A stretch of 64,000 bases of DNA, taken from Candidatus Gastranaerophilales bacterium. GTDB lineage: Bacteria; Cyanobacteriota; Vampirovibrionia; Gastranaerophilales; Gastranaerophilaceae. The stretch is taken from assembly GCA_944326425.1 (NCBI GenBank), contig CALVDX010000007.1, forward strand, positions 47,248-111,247. Reading direction: 5' to 3'. The translations under genes were made by a program, and so were the position numbers. Position 1 is the stretch's first letter; every line of letters begins with the position of its first letter. Shown one piece after another: positions 32,143 through 41,514 of the stretch. The notes beneath the pieces were generated by a model. It was not told the DNA's origin. It saw nothing but the letters and a program-made list of their open reading frames with translations, and searched no databases.

Positions 32143-33237
32143 ATGAAAAAGAACATTATATTATTGACCGTATCATTTTTAGGAATGATTATTACAATTT
32201 TATTAAGCAATCTTTTGAACGGAGTAAGCTCTACATTGATACTTACTGCTGCTGCTATTGCTTCGTTGGTTTTAAAAATAGTATTCTTTGCTATCGCTAT
32301 ATATACCCTTGTTAATACTTTTAAAATTAAAGGCGGGTGGGGAATAAAGATATTTAAATTTTTGAATTGGGTTTATGTTTTATTTCTTACATTAATGTTT
32401 GTGTTTATGATTTATATTGCGGCAAAACTTGCTGTAGATAATTATAATTACCATAATACGCGGGCTTTAGAAATTATTCCTGATACTGCAGTTAAGGCAA
32501 AGATTAATCCTCTGGTTGATTATAACGGCTTATCAAAGGATTTTATTCTAAGTTTAAGAAGCGGGAATATTGATTCTAACTTTGCCAAGATGCTTGATTA
32601 TTCGCCTAATGAGTCAGTATGGGAAAAAATGGAGGATAAAGGCGCCTGGTTTGCCCTTGATAAATCTGTATGTTTTGATAATCGTACGGATTGCCGGAGA
32701 AAGGCTAAAGGAGTGTCCGCAATGAGCAGGATTATCAATAATCCCATGATACTTATTGCGCCGGTGATGATTGCAACATACCATCTGGATGAAAAGCTTC
32801 CTGTGTGTTCTGATGAAGGATTAAGGCTTGTGCCCAAGGGACTGTATCTTGATGTAGTTAATAATAAAATTATTGTTATTTATAAAGGAACAAAGGCATT
32901 AACTAAGTGTAACTATTTACAGCTATCAGGTCTTAATGCCCGTGATGTCGGGTATGAGTGGGCTAAAGTTAACAGAAAGCAAAATATAGAATTCCCGTAT
33001 CCGGAGAATATTTCTAAAAAAGTATACCAATTTAAAGACGCTATTGTCGGCGGAAGCTTCTGTGAAGATGATAAGAAGCCGGGTGTAAAATGTAATGTAC
33101 TCTATCCTGTTGATGATAAAGTTGTATTCAGGGTTACGTCATATCCTGCAAACATTGAGTTTAAAATCTGGGATAAAAAACCTGTGTCCGGGCATCAGGA
33201 ATCCGAATTAAAATTTGAAATTCGTTTTGTTGAATAA
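32143..33237 (+). CDS. Membrane protein of unknown function
   Basis: A 364-residue protein I do not recognise. Three membrane helices lie in the first 105 residues (about 5-25, 32-58 and 78-103: LNWVYVLFLTLMFVFMIYIA). The long C-terminal part (about 110-364) is soluble, probably outside the cytoplasm, with six or more cysteines that could form disulfides (CFDNRTDCRRK, PVCSDEG, CNYLQ, FCEDDKKPGVKC). A weak membrane-like segment MILIAPVMIATY is at about 205. GAGGA lies 10 bases before the ATG. Transcribed divergently from the TolC operon. Confidence 0.65.
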   Translation: MKKNIILLTVSFLGMIITILLSNLLNGVSSTLILTAAAIASLVLKIVFFAIAIYTLVNTFKIKGGWGIKIFKFLNWVYVLFLTLMFVFMIYIAAKLAVDNYNYHNTRALEIIPDTAVKAKINPLVDYNGLSKDFILSLRSGNIDSNFAKMLDYSPNESVWEKMEDKGAWFALDKSVCFDNRTDCRRKAKGVSAMSRIINNPMILIAPVMIATYHLDEKLPVCSDEGLRLVPKGLYLDVVNNKIIVIYKGTKALTKCNYLQLSGLNARDVGYEWAKVNRKQNIEFPYPENISKKVYQFKDAIVGGSFCEDDKKPGVKCNVLYPVDDKVVFRVTSYPANIEFKIWDKKPVSGHQESELKFEIRFVE

Positions 33238-33378
33238 TGTGTGAGAAAGGGTAAATCTGACGAAAGAGACGATTGATTAATATTGCAGCGCCCCAAATGT
33301 ACACGGAAAGAATTATCGAGTGATATTTATTCCTGTTTATGCTAAAATTTAGCGGTAAATTATATTTTTAGAGGAAAA

Positions 33379-34938
33379 ATGATGGAAAAATATTATTGTA
33401 CAACCGCGATAGACTATGTTAACGGTGCTCCGCACATCGGTCACGCGTATGAAAAGATTTTGACCGATGTTATTAACCGCCACTATTCACAAAGGGCTGA
33501 CTTAGCGTTTATGCTTACAGGTACCGATGAACACGGAATTAAAATTCAAAAAACTTCTGCCGCCAACGGTATGACGCCAAAAGAACTCTGCGACATGAAC
33601 GCCCAAAAGTTTAAAGATGCATGGAAGGCTCTTGATATTGATTATACTAGATTTATCAGAACAACCGATGATTATCACGAAAGAGTTGTACAAAAAATAT
33701 TTAAAAAACTGGTGGAAAAAGGTGATATTTATAAACACTCTTATACAGGACTTTATTGCAGCGGGTGTGAGTGTTTTCTTAATGAAAAAGACTTAACAGA
33801 GGACGGGCTCTGCCCTGATCACCTTAAAAAACCTGAGGTTGTAGAAGAAGAAAATTACTTTTTTAAGTTGACTAAATACAAAGATGCAATAATTAAACAT
33901 ATAAAGACAAATCCTGATTTTATAGTGCCCTCGTTCAGAGCGAATGAGGTTTTGAACCAGCTGGAGGATATTCAGGATATCTCTGTCTCGCGTGCTAAGT
34001 CCAATGTTTCATGGGGAATTGATGTCTTGGATGATCCCGAACAGGTGATTTATGTTTGGATTGATGCGCTTTCAAATTATATAACCGCTGTCGGGTACGA
34101 TGTTGATGCTCAAACTGATGAGTTTAAAAAATTATGGCCGGTTGATGTTCACGTAATAGGCAAGGATATCCTCAAATTTCACAGTATTTACTGGATAGCT
34201 ATTCTTATGGCGCTTGAACTTCCGCTGCCTAAACATATATTTGCGCATGGATGGATAACGATTGATGAAACAAAAATGTCAAAATCTCTCGGCAATGTTG
34301 TTTCTCCGACATCCGTATTAGAAAATTTCAATCTTGAATATCCGGATGCGTTTAGATATTATATGGCATCTGCTGCCCCCTGCGGAAAAGACGGAAACTA
34401 TTCCGACGAAGATTTTAAAGAAAAAGTTAATGCGCATCTTGCAAATTCAATGGGCAACCTGCTTAACAGAACTTTATCAATGCTTGTAAAATATTTTGAC
34501 GGGGAAATAAAACCTGAGTTTAAAAAAGACTCCCCTCTATATGAAAAATCACTGGAAACAATTAAGGCTGTAAAGCACCATTTCGATTATTTTGAAATTC
34601 AGGAGGCTGCGCAAAAGATTATGGAACTTGTCGATGCAGCAAATAAATATGTTACGGATAATGCGCCGTGGACTCTTGCAAAAGAAGAAAAAATGGAGGA
34701 GTGCGGAGTTGTCCTTGCAACGGTATTAGAGGTAATGTGCGTAATTGCATCGCTTATTTACCCTTACTGCCCTAATATTGCAAAATCTATGGCGAAACAG
34801 CTTTCTTATGATATAAGTACAAAACTTGATGATATTACCTGTGATAATATTAAACCGGGCAAACTTATTTCAAAAGAGGATATAAAGCCGGTATTCCTGC
34901 GGGTAGACAGCGAGTTTGCTGACAAAAGCAAAAAATAA
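33379..34938 (+). CDS. metG: Methionyl-tRNA synthetase
   Basis: A 519-residue class I synthetase charging tRNA-Met. The HIGH box reads PHIGHAYEKI (about residue 13). The zinc-knuckle insertion is CSGCECFLNEKDL to CPDH, and the KMSKS loop ETKMSKSLGN lies near residue 300. The anticodon-binding helical domain includes NLLNRTLSMLVKYFDG. It ends after this domain, without the C-terminal EMAP-type tRNA-binding extension of longer MetG proteins. GAGGAAA precedes tandem ATG codons at 33379 and 33382. A terminator follows at once. Confidence 0.97.
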   Translation: MMEKYYCTTAIDYVNGAPHIGHAYEKILTDVINRHYSQRADLAFMLTGTDEHGIKIQKTSAANGMTPKELCDMNAQKFKDAWKALDIDYTRFIRTTDDYHERVVQKIFKKLVEKGDIYKHSYTGLYCSGCECFLNEKDLTEDGLCPDHLKKPEVVEEENYFFKLTKYKDAIIKHIKTNPDFIVPSFRANEVLNQLEDIQDISVSRAKSNVSWGIDVLDDPEQVIYVWIDALSNYITAVGYDVDAQTDEFKKLWPVDVHVIGKDILKFHSIYWIAILMALELPLPKHIFAHGWITIDETKMSKSLGNVVSPTSVLENFNLEYPDAFRYYMASAAPCGKDGNYSDEDFKEKVNAHLANSMGNLLNRTLSMLVKYFDGEIKPEFKKDSPLYEKSLETIKAVKHHFDYFEIQEAAQKIMELVDAANKYVTDNAPWTLAKEEKMEECGVVLATVLEVMCVIASLIYPYCPNIAKSMAKQLSYDISTKLDDITCDNIKPGKLISKEDIKPVFLRVDSEFADKSKK

Positions 34939-34943
34939 GTCAG

Positions 34944-34978
34944 AATGCCGGTTCTGTTTATGAAACCGGCATTTCTTT
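34944..34978 (+). terminator. metG terminator
   Basis: AATGCCGGTT (34944-34953), 10-base loop, AACCGGCATT (34964-34973), then TCTTT. Confidence 0.85.
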
Positions 34979-35059
34979 ACAATTTGTAAAAAAATAGTCA
35001 ATTTTTCTTTCCTTAAAAACTTTATAGAAATATAAGGGATATTTTATAGGAGAAGAAAC

Positions 35060-35608
35060 ATGCCAAATACTGTTACAGTCAATATTGTTGATGCTAAAAC
35101 AAATCAGCCGGTTAAAAAAGCTACATTAACCGTACAAGATAAAGATGTTATTAAAGTTTTTGATCTCTCAAATATAACAGAACAGGAATTTATTAAATTA
35201 CAGGAAAAGGCAAGAAATGCACGTGATATAGGTGTTCTTGACTATTATGATTTTACGCCTGAAGAAAAACTTGAACAGGCTAAGCAGAATAATTATGAAA
35301 AATATTACGATATAAAACTGAGTGATGACGGAAAGTACTTTGAAATTAAAGTTAAACCGCAGGGGGCTTTTTCGCCGGGATTTAACGGTTACGATATAAA
35401 AGCTGACTTTGGTTTGGCAGAAAATGTTCTTATGAATAATAATAAGGACTATATTGTTGAACACGCTCCTGCAGGCTCAACTTCGGACGGAAAAAATACC
35501 GATTTTGATAAAACTACATTTTCACCGGATTACACAATAAAGATTCCTGTCGGCGAAGCTTCATTTAATAATGGTCCGTCAGGCTGGTTTAGCCGCTTAT
35601 GGACATAG
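35060..35608 (+). CDS. Protein of unknown function with a beta-sandwich-like N-terminus
   Basis: A 182-residue protein I do not recognise. The first 30 residues (NTVTVNIVDAKTNQPVKKAT) look like the first strands of a carboxypeptidase-regulatory/Ig-type beta sandwich. A polar helical section with EEKLEQAKQNNYEKYYD follows, then Asp/Asn/Gly-rich strands, ending GWFSRLW. No signal peptide or membrane segment is visible. AGGAGAAGAAAC gives a good ribosome site. Its own unit between metG and the histidine kinase. Confidence 0.65.
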   Translation: MPNTVTVNIVDAKTNQPVKKATLTVQDKDVIKVFDLSNITEQEFIKLQEKARNARDIGVLDYYDFTPEEKLEQAKQNNYEKYYDIKLSDDGKYFEIKVKPQGAFSPGFNGYDIKADFGLAENVLMNNNKDYIVEHAPAGSTSDGKNTDFDKTTFSPDYTIKIPVGEASFNNGPSGWFSRLWT

Positions 35609-35631
35609 TTTTTAATGACATATAAATGCTG

Positions 35632-35660
35632 CTGTCACTGAACAGAGTTTGTGATATAAT
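35632..35660 (+). promoter_or_regulatory. Promoter of the histidine kinase gene, no room for a leader
   Basis: CTGTCA (35632-35637), 17-bp spacer ending TG-A, perfect TATAAT (35655-35660): an extended -10. The ATG at 35667 follows after 6 bases. Confidence 0.65.
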
Positions 35661-35666
35661 CGGGGT

Positions 35667-37310
35667 ATGGAAAAGTTTGAGTTTTTCAACCGCTTTAATT
35701 CTGCGGTGATGGTGGTTAGGGATGATAAAGCTGTTGTGTTTAAAAATAATGTTTTTAAACGTTTTTTTAGTGACTTTACTACTCTCAAATCTTTTTCCCA
35801 TAAATTAAATTATGAAATTTGTGCATTAAATAGCGGAGATGTGCAGACTCATAACCCTATTTCGCAGGCTTTGGTTTCTAATGAAGATTTTTCCTCACAT
35901 GTGAGCTATTTGACAAAAAACAGCGACTATATGTTTTTTGATATGAATACGACCAAGAGAAATAATTACCATATAATAGTTTTTACGGATGTTACCGATA
36001 AAGTGGGCTCGCAAACTCTTAATGATGAGAATAAAAAACTTAAACGTAAAAATAAGACTCTGGAGGATGAAAATAAAAGTTTACAAAAAATAAAACAGCT
36101 GGCACAGTCGCAGGCTATGAAGCTTTTGCTTCTTAATAATATTTCTAACATTATAAGGCTTTCAATAAGTACCCCTGAAATTCTTAAATCTACTCTTAAA
36201 GAGCTTGAAATAATGTTCAACACATTCAAATCTTACTATGCTGAAAAATATGGTGATGGTTATAAAATAACGGTTTCATCTGTTAAAAAAGAAACAGGAA
36301 AAGTTATAAACTTTGATGACGATACGGAAAAAAAATTGAAGGCAAAGCAGGTCGGGTATAATTACTGCCTGCGGGAGTATAACGGTGCAAAGCCGTTTCC
36401 TGAACGTGTACAGAGGATAGTTGTTCCTATTTATAATAAGGAAGATTTGCTGGGAGTATTAGTACTGCTTACAAGACAAACCCGCAGGCTGAATGATGAG
36501 CTTGAAATCTTTGACGGTATTTCCTCCCAGTTGGGCAGTGCTCTTTTGCAGTCGGCACTTTATGAAAAAAATGAAAAAATGGTAAAAGAACTTACCCTGA
36601 CTTTAAGAGAGTTGAAGGATACACAGTTAAAACTTATAAATTCTGAAAAAATGGCATCTTTAGGGCAGCTTGTAGCCGGAATTGCGCATGAAATTAATAC
36701 ACCGCTTGCTTCTATTAAGTCAAATAATGAAATTGCTGTAAAATTGATAAAACGCCTTAAAGATACTGATACAGCAGAAATTCTGAGCGAAATTAATACA
36801 ATTGATACAGAAGCAATTAACCGTATAAATAAGATAGTAACAGGTTTAAGAAAGTTTGTACGGCTTGATGAGGCGGAGCTGCAGGAGGCAGATATAAATA
36901 AAGAAATAGACCTTACACTAGATTTGATAAGGCACGAAACTAAAAACAAAGTGACTGTAATCAAGCAATACAGCGATATACCGCTTGTCAAATGCTACCC
37001 GAACATGTTAAACCAGGTTTTTATGAATATCCTTGTAAATGCCTGCCAGGCTATAAAGGAGCGAGGTGAGATAATCATTTCTACGGAGTATTGCGATAAA
37101 AATCTGATTGTGCGTATAAAAGACAACGGATGCGGAATAGATGATATAAATAAAATATTTTTTGCAGGTTATACAACCAAGGGAGTTGGTGTGGGGACAG
37201 GGTTAGGGCTTGCTATATCAAAGAAAATTATTGAAAAACATAATGGAAAAATATCCGTAAATTCCGAGGTTGGAAAAGGCAGCGAGTTCGTTATTACTAT
37301 CCCCGGTTAG
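35667..37310 (+). CDS. Soluble sensor histidine kinase (PAS-like, GAF-like, HisKA, HATPase)
   Basis: A 547-residue kinase without membrane helices. Domains in order: PAS-like 1-112 (ending IIVFTDVTDKV), coiled coil about 115-150 (KKLKRKNKTLEDENKSLQ), GAF-like about 150-305, HisKA with phosphoacceptor H341 in GQLVAGIAHEINTPLASI, and HATPase with N-box FMNILVNACQAI, G1 IKDNGCGIDD and G2 GVGTGLGLAISKKI. The phosphotransfer partner is not adjacent; the nearest regulator is the one at 39022. Start has no ribosome site but an extended -10 promoter 6 bases upstream. Confidence 0.9.
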   Translation: MEKFEFFNRFNSAVMVVRDDKAVVFKNNVFKRFFSDFTTLKSFSHKLNYEICALNSGDVQTHNPISQALVSNEDFSSHVSYLTKNSDYMFFDMNTTKRNNYHIIVFTDVTDKVGSQTLNDENKKLKRKNKTLEDENKSLQKIKQLAQSQAMKLLLLNNISNIIRLSISTPEILKSTLKELEIMFNTFKSYYAEKYGDGYKITVSSVKKETGKVINFDDDTEKKLKAKQVGYNYCLREYNGAKPFPERVQRIVVPIYNKEDLLGVLVLLTRQTRRLNDELEIFDGISSQLGSALLQSALYEKNEKMVKELTLTLRELKDTQLKLINSEKMASLGQLVAGIAHEINTPLASIKSNNEIAVKLIKRLKDTDTAEILSEINTIDTEAINRINKIVTGLRKFVRLDEAELQEADINKEIDLTLDLIRHETKNKVTVIKQYSDIPLVKCYPNMLNQVFMNILVNACQAIKERGEIIISTEYCDKNLIVRIKDNGCGIDDINKIFFAGYTTKGVGVGTGLGLAISKKIIEKHNGKISVNSEVGKGSEFVITIPG

Positions 37311-37656
37311 TAGCATTATGACATGTTTATATATTGCTTAAAATTCAATAATAGATTGATTCTTGTTAAAATTTTTTCAAAAAATACTTAAAATTTGTTA
37401 ATAAATCCTCATAGGTGATGACTATTTTAAAAAATATGTTATTATATAAGTGTAGGTTTTACGCTTAATTATTTTAAAAGATTTAAAAAATATAAATAAA
37501 GTGTGAGGCTAAAAACTAGGAATATAAAGAAAATAAAGAATATATGTAACGAAAAATTTACAAAAAATATCCTCAAAAGCAATTATCCAATATAAAAATA
37601 CTTTATAATAATGTAAGTGTAGATATATATTTATTCGTGAAACGGAGGTTACGTTT
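37311..37656. other. Gene-free promoter region before the HEAT-repeat gene
   Basis: Very AT-rich, no ORF. Two similar elements, TTATTATATAAGTGTAGG (about 37438-37455) and TATAATAATGTAAGTGTAGA (about 37604-37623), each join a -10-like box to a GTAAGTGTAG-type sequence and could be tandem promoters. The last gives a ~25-base leader with the GGAGG site of the next gene. Confidence 0.4.
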
Positions 37657-38523
37657 ATGGCAATTACTGTCAGCGGAAAGAAAAAACAAGTAAGAAAAAC
37701 ATTCACCGAATTACTTTCTGATTTAAGAACAAGCAGTTCAGAAAAGGTTAGATATAATGCTGCAAGGGTTTTAGGCGAATTAGGTGACTTAAAAGCAGTT
37801 GAACCGTTAATTGATGTATTGAAAAATGACAAAAACGGCTCAGTAAGACTTTATGCTGCAAGAGCTCTGGGTGAATTAGGCGATTCTAAAGCAACAAAGT
37901 ATCTTATTGAATCACTTCGTGAAGATAGAAATGTTGACGTTCGTGTACGTGCTGCAAGAGCTCTCGGACGTTTGGGCGGTAAAATCGTTGTTGAACCGCT
38001 TGTTGAAGCTCTTAATGATGAAAACTCACAAGTTTGTATTACTGCAACTGATGCGTTAATTGAAATCGGCGACGTTGCAACCGATGCATTAATGAAGTCA
38101 TTAGATCACGAAAAAGTTAATGTTCGTTGTGATGCAACAAGAGCATTAGGCGAAATTGGTAATAAAAAAGCTGTAGATAAGATTATTAATATGCTTTATG
38201 ATGAATGGGTAAATGTTAGAATTTACGCAGTAACATCATTGGGCAAATTAAATGATACCAGAGCAGTACCGGCATTAATTGATGTTATGAAAAACAAAAA
38301 TGAAAATGATTTGGTACGGGCAGGTGCTGCAGCGGCATTAGGTGTTCTTAGAGATCAACGTGCACTTCTTCCATTGAGAGAACTTATTATGGAAGCAGAG
38401 GAACTCGGCGAATTGGAAGATACAGCGCTGAAATCCTTCAAAAAAATTATGGCAGCAAATTGGCAATCTATTCCGGGTGCTGCTCCGCAAAAGAAACCGG
38501 CAACTACCGGTATGACATACTAA
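37657..38523 (+). CDS. HEAT-repeat (PBS lyase-like) protein
   Basis: A 288-residue alpha solenoid of about seven or eight HEAT repeats of ~31 residues. Repeat starts are VRYNAARVLGELGDLKAVEPL, VRLYAARALGELGDSKATKYL, VRVRAARALGRLGGKIVVEPL, VRCDATRALGEIGNKKAV and VRIYAVTSLGKLNDTRAVPAL. HEAT proteins of this kind include phycobilin lyase relatives in cyanobacteria, but without phycobiliproteins here it is more likely a protein-binding scaffold. The ends are polar (KKKQVRKTF; APQKKPATTG). GGAGG ribosome site and a strong terminator, so it is a single-gene unit. Confidence 0.93.
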   Translation: MAITVSGKKKQVRKTFTELLSDLRTSSSEKVRYNAARVLGELGDLKAVEPLIDVLKNDKNGSVRLYAARALGELGDSKATKYLIESLREDRNVDVRVRAARALGRLGGKIVVEPLVEALNDENSQVCITATDALIEIGDVATDALMKSLDHEKVNVRCDATRALGEIGNKKAVDKIINMLYDEWVNVRIYAVTSLGKLNDTRAVPALIDVMKNKNENDLVRAGAAAALGVLRDQRALLPLRELIMEAEELGELEDTALKSFKKIMAANWQSIPGAAPQKKPATTGMTY

Positions 38524-38548
38524 TTTGACGGTTATATAAAAATATAAA

Positions 38549-38577
38549 AACCACCCGATATATCGGGTGGTTTTTTA
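38549..38577 (+). terminator. Terminator after the HEAT-repeat gene
   Basis: AACCACCCGATATATCGGGTGGTT (38549-38572) is a near-perfect palindrome followed by a run of T. Confidence 0.9.
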
Positions 38578-38579
38578 TT

Positions 38580-39021
38580 TTGCCTGAAATTATTTTTGTA
38601 CGATGGTGTAATTGATTCTGTATACAGTGTATCCGATATTTTATAATCTAAAGAATTAAATTAAAACTTCTAACCTTCGCAGAATAAAATGCTTTTTCAG
38701 AATTATCATTTTTTACTCATTTTTAATTTTTTCTCTTAATCTTAAAACCCTCCGTTAAGATGATGTACACATAAAATCTACGGCAAAAAATATCCTGCAT
38801 AAATATTATTTTCCATGCCTCATTTAAAAAACTCTTGATTTTTTGAAAGGCATGCTGTGCATGGATTTGAGGGGGAAAATTAATCTAAAGATGTACATCT
38901 TTTTATTTATGCCGAACCACTTAAAAATCAATCAAGATGTGGATGTAGAGCTCATCTAAAAGGTTGTAATATTTTTAGTGTAGATAATTAATTAATATTT
39001 TTTTTGAGGAGAGGGTATAGT
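38580..39021. promoter_or_regulatory. Long control region before the flagellar two-component operon
   Basis: About 440 bases without a gene. It contains a perfect 16-bp palindrome AAAGATGTACATCTTT (38887-38902) and a partial copy GATGTACACAT near 38761. CATGCCT (about 38815) is complementary to AGGCATG (about 38847). No clear sigma-54 or sigma-28 consensus was found. The GAGGAGAGGG ribosome site ends it. Confidence 0.5.
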
Positions 39022-39726
39022 ATGAGACGTGAGTTCAAACAGAAATCAAGTGTTCTTTTAATTGATGACAATTATGAACACGTGAACGGAATTAAGGAGC
39101 TTTTAAACTTAGAAGGCACATTTAATGTAGTGAGCGCTGCAACAAGTGTTAATGTCGGAGTTACATTAATCAAGCGTCACAATCCGGATATTGTAATCTT
39201 AGATATGAATATGCCGGAAAGAGACGGGCTGCAAGCATTGCAAGATATTGAAGCATTAGGACTAGGAACAAAAGTTCTTGTATTAAGCGGATATGATGAT
39301 GCGGATTTGATATTTAGAGCAATGAAACTTGGCGCAAAAGGTTATATTCTTAAAACAATGGCTTCTGCACAATTAATTTACGCAATAGAAGAAGTACTGT
39401 CCGGAAAAATTTATCTTCCGCTTGCTATTTCATCAAGGTTTTTTGAATATTTCCAAAAGACATTCCGTGATGAAGCGGCAGCAGTAGAAGTTAAAGAAGA
39501 AAACTTCCTTGATGCGCTTACCCACCGTGAAGAAGAAGTTCTTGAATTATTAACCCAGGGCATTACTTATAAAGGAGTTGCTAATAAACTCTTTATATCG
39601 GAAACAACGGTTAAAACGCACGTTAATAACATTTTTCAAAAGTTACAGGTTAATGATAGAACACAGGCTGTTCTATACGCAATTAACAATGGGTTTATGA
39701 ATAAAAAAGTTAAGATTAAATTATAA
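39022..39726 (+). CDS. NarL/FixJ-type response regulator
   Basis: A 234-residue regulator. The receiver domain (about 10-130) has acidic pair LLIDDN, phosphoacceptor D61 in IVILDMNMPERDG, and Lys in GYILKTM. The C-terminal LuxR-type HTH reads LTHREEEVLELLTQGITYKG and ISETTVKTHVNNIFQKLQV. ATG 39022 is favoured because GAGGAGAGGG precedes it; an in-frame TTG at 39004 overlaps that ribosome site. Its kinase starts two bases after its stop, and flgB-flgC-fliE follow, so it probably controls flagellar genes, perhaps through the palindrome at 38887-38902. Confidence 0.93.
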   Translation: MRREFKQKSSVLLIDDNYEHVNGIKELLNLEGTFNVVSAATSVNVGVTLIKRHNPDIVILDMNMPERDGLQALQDIEALGLGTKVLVLSGYDDADLIFRAMKLGAKGYILKTMASAQLIYAIEEVLSGKIYLPLAISSRFFEYFQKTFRDEAAAVEVKEENFLDALTHREEEVLELLTQGITYKGVANKLFISETTVKTHVNNIFQKLQVNDRTQAVLYAINNGFMNKKVKIKL

Positions 39727-39728
39727 TA

Positions 39729-40988
39729 ATGAAAAGAGTAGTACCGAAAAAGAATTTGTTAAAAAATCTTATTTTTTTACAGGAAAATAAGACAATAACC
39801 AGACGTACGGTAGAGGGAATGTTCAGGGCGTTTGTTGAGCCGATTTTGAACTCTCCTCAGGAAGGTTTGGTCGTCTACAGGCTGCTGGATAAAACTCCTT
39901 ATCAGGGGCTGCTGAGCAGGCTCAAGTATATAGATGTCAAACTTATTGACTACACGAAAGATACAACATACAAACAGGACGTATGGGAAGACACAGAATT
40001 CCTCTGTCTGCTTACACAACGCTACGGAATAGTTTTTATCTGGGATTTTTCTCTTGATGCGGTGGATGGTTATGCAGGGTACTATTTAAAATTTAATTCA
40101 AGACTTCTTGATGACGGTTTCAATATAATTAATGATAACTCAAAAATCAGTCTGAAAAAGTACATGGAAAAGTTCCGTCCGGACAGACGGGATAACGACA
40201 TGTTAAACAGTGTTATGCTTAACCTGTTTGATATGTATAACTCTCAAACACAGGAAGTTATTGCGGTTGACCTTGAACGTGAAGAGATGGACAAAACCAT
40301 TGAAGAGCAAACAGGGTACGATAAAAAAACAAGATATATTGCGCACGAGATTAAAAATCAGTTGTCGATATGTGAACTTTATGCACAAATTATCCGTAAA
40401 TACTGTGAAAAAAATAATATTGAAGGTGAAACAATTGAAAACGCGGTTAACAGTATTATAAAAGCTGTCGGTATGGCTAACAATAACTTGTTATCCCTTA
40501 AAACAGTTGATGAAAATAAACTTGAACCGTGCAAAGTTAAAGAATTAATAAATGAAGCGGTTTCTCTTGCAGGAGTATATTTAGAGGGTAAGGGAATAGA
40601 GCTTTGTGTATCAAACAACACGGAAGCGGAAATTCTTGCTGATAAAAACAAGTTTATATCAGTTTTAATAAATCTTATAAAAAATGCTGCAGAAGCATTT
40701 AATATAGAAGAAATTGGTGACGAAAACGGGAAAAATCAAAAAGAAAAATTAATTACTCTATCAACAAAGCTTGAGGACATGTTTATAAAAGTCCGCATAT
40801 CGAATAACGGAAATCCGGTTAAAGATGCTGAAAAAATCTTTGACGAGGGGTACACTACAAAAGCAGCCGGCAGCGGGTTGGGCCTTGTTATTTGCAAGAA
40901 GGATATAGAGGATCAATTCGGACAGATTAAACTTCTTAAGTCAGATGAAGAGTCAACGGAGTTTGAAATATCAATGGGTATAGTTTAG
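39729..40988 (+). CDS. Soluble sensor histidine kinase linked to flagellar genes
   Basis: A 419-residue cytosolic kinase. The first ~190 residues form a domain I do not recognise (begins KRVVPKKNLLKNLIFLQENK), with no membrane helix. The dimerisation helix has H206 in YIAHEIKNQLSICELYA. The ATPase domain has N-box VLINLIKNAAEAF, RISNNG as a reduced G1 box, and AGSGLGLVICKKDI. It starts two bases after the response regulator stop and ends 19 bases before flgB, so all five genes read as one operon. The soluble form suggests it senses a cytoplasmic state such as flagellar export or assembly. Confidence 0.88.
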   Translation: MKRVVPKKNLLKNLIFLQENKTITRRTVEGMFRAFVEPILNSPQEGLVVYRLLDKTPYQGLLSRLKYIDVKLIDYTKDTTYKQDVWEDTEFLCLLTQRYGIVFIWDFSLDAVDGYAGYYLKFNSRLLDDGFNIINDNSKISLKKYMEKFRPDRRDNDMLNSVMLNLFDMYNSQTQEVIAVDLEREEMDKTIEEQTGYDKKTRYIAHEIKNQLSICELYAQIIRKYCEKNNIEGETIENAVNSIIKAVGMANNNLLSLKTVDENKLEPCKVKELINEAVSLAGVYLEGKGIELCVSNNTEAEILADKNKFISVLINLIKNAAEAFNIEEIGDENGKNQKEKLITLSTKLEDMFIKVRISNNGNPVKDAEKIFDEGYTTKAAGSGLGLVICKKDIEDQFGQIKLLKSDEESTEFEISMGIV

Positions 40989-41007
40989 GTATCCGGAGGA
41001 TAGAAGT

Positions 41008-41493
41008 ATGAATTTAATAACATCAAATTCAATGGAATTAATGAAGCTCGGGATGGACGGACTTATGGCGCGTCAGAAAGCGGTTTCTGCTAATATTGCC
41101 AACGTAATGACCCCGGGTTATGTACGAAAAGAAGTTGCTTTTGAAAGCCAGTTAAATGAAATCCGCGAGAGTGAGGCTTTACAAGATTATCTTAAAGGGC
41201 AAAACAGTATTAAATATAATCCTAATTCAATAAATGAGTTTACAAGAGAAATTCCCAAATATAGGATTCCTACGGTGCAGGAGAAGGCGTATTTACAATC
41301 TGATATAATGGCAGATTTCGATCCGCAAATTGTAGATGATATTTATAACGGGCCCTCAACCGATGGAAACAATGTAGAATTAGAAAAAGAAATGATGGAT
41401 TTATCCAAAACCGGTACAAAATATCTTATTTTGTCCAATCTGGAAAGCCGTGCTTTTCAAGGTATATCACAAATAATAACCGGTGGTCAATAA
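41008..41493 (+). CDS. flgB: Flagellar basal-body rod protein FlgB
   Basis: A 161-residue proximal rod protein. The N-terminus has the axial-protein pattern LMARQKAVSANIANVMTPGY, where most family members have NxANxxTPGY. The middle part is longer than in enterobacterial FlgB (about 138). The C-terminus NNVELEKEMMDLSKTGTKYL and LSNLESRAFQGISQII matches the FlgB closing helix. A CCGGAGGA ribosome site lies 11 bases upstream. First of flgB-flgC-fliE in the usual order. Confidence 0.93.
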   Translation: MNLITSNSMELMKLGMDGLMARQKAVSANIANVMTPGYVRKEVAFESQLNEIRESEALQDYLKGQNSIKYNPNSINEFTREIPKYRIPTVQEKAYLQSDIMADFDPQIVDDIYNGPSTDGNNVELEKEMMDLSKTGTKYLILSNLESRAFQGISQIITGGQ

Positions 41494-41514
41494 AGATAGA
41501 CAGGAGGTGTAATT

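Noticed and set aside
37657..38523. Phycobilin lyase function for the HEAT-repeat protein
   Set aside because: The repeats are general HEAT/PBS-lyase type; no phycobiliprotein or pigment genes are present in the window.
38580..39021. Sigma-54 or sigma-28 promoter for the flagellar operon
   Set aside because: No GG-N10-GC with the right context, and the TAAA...GCCGA pieces are about 21 bases apart rather than 15.
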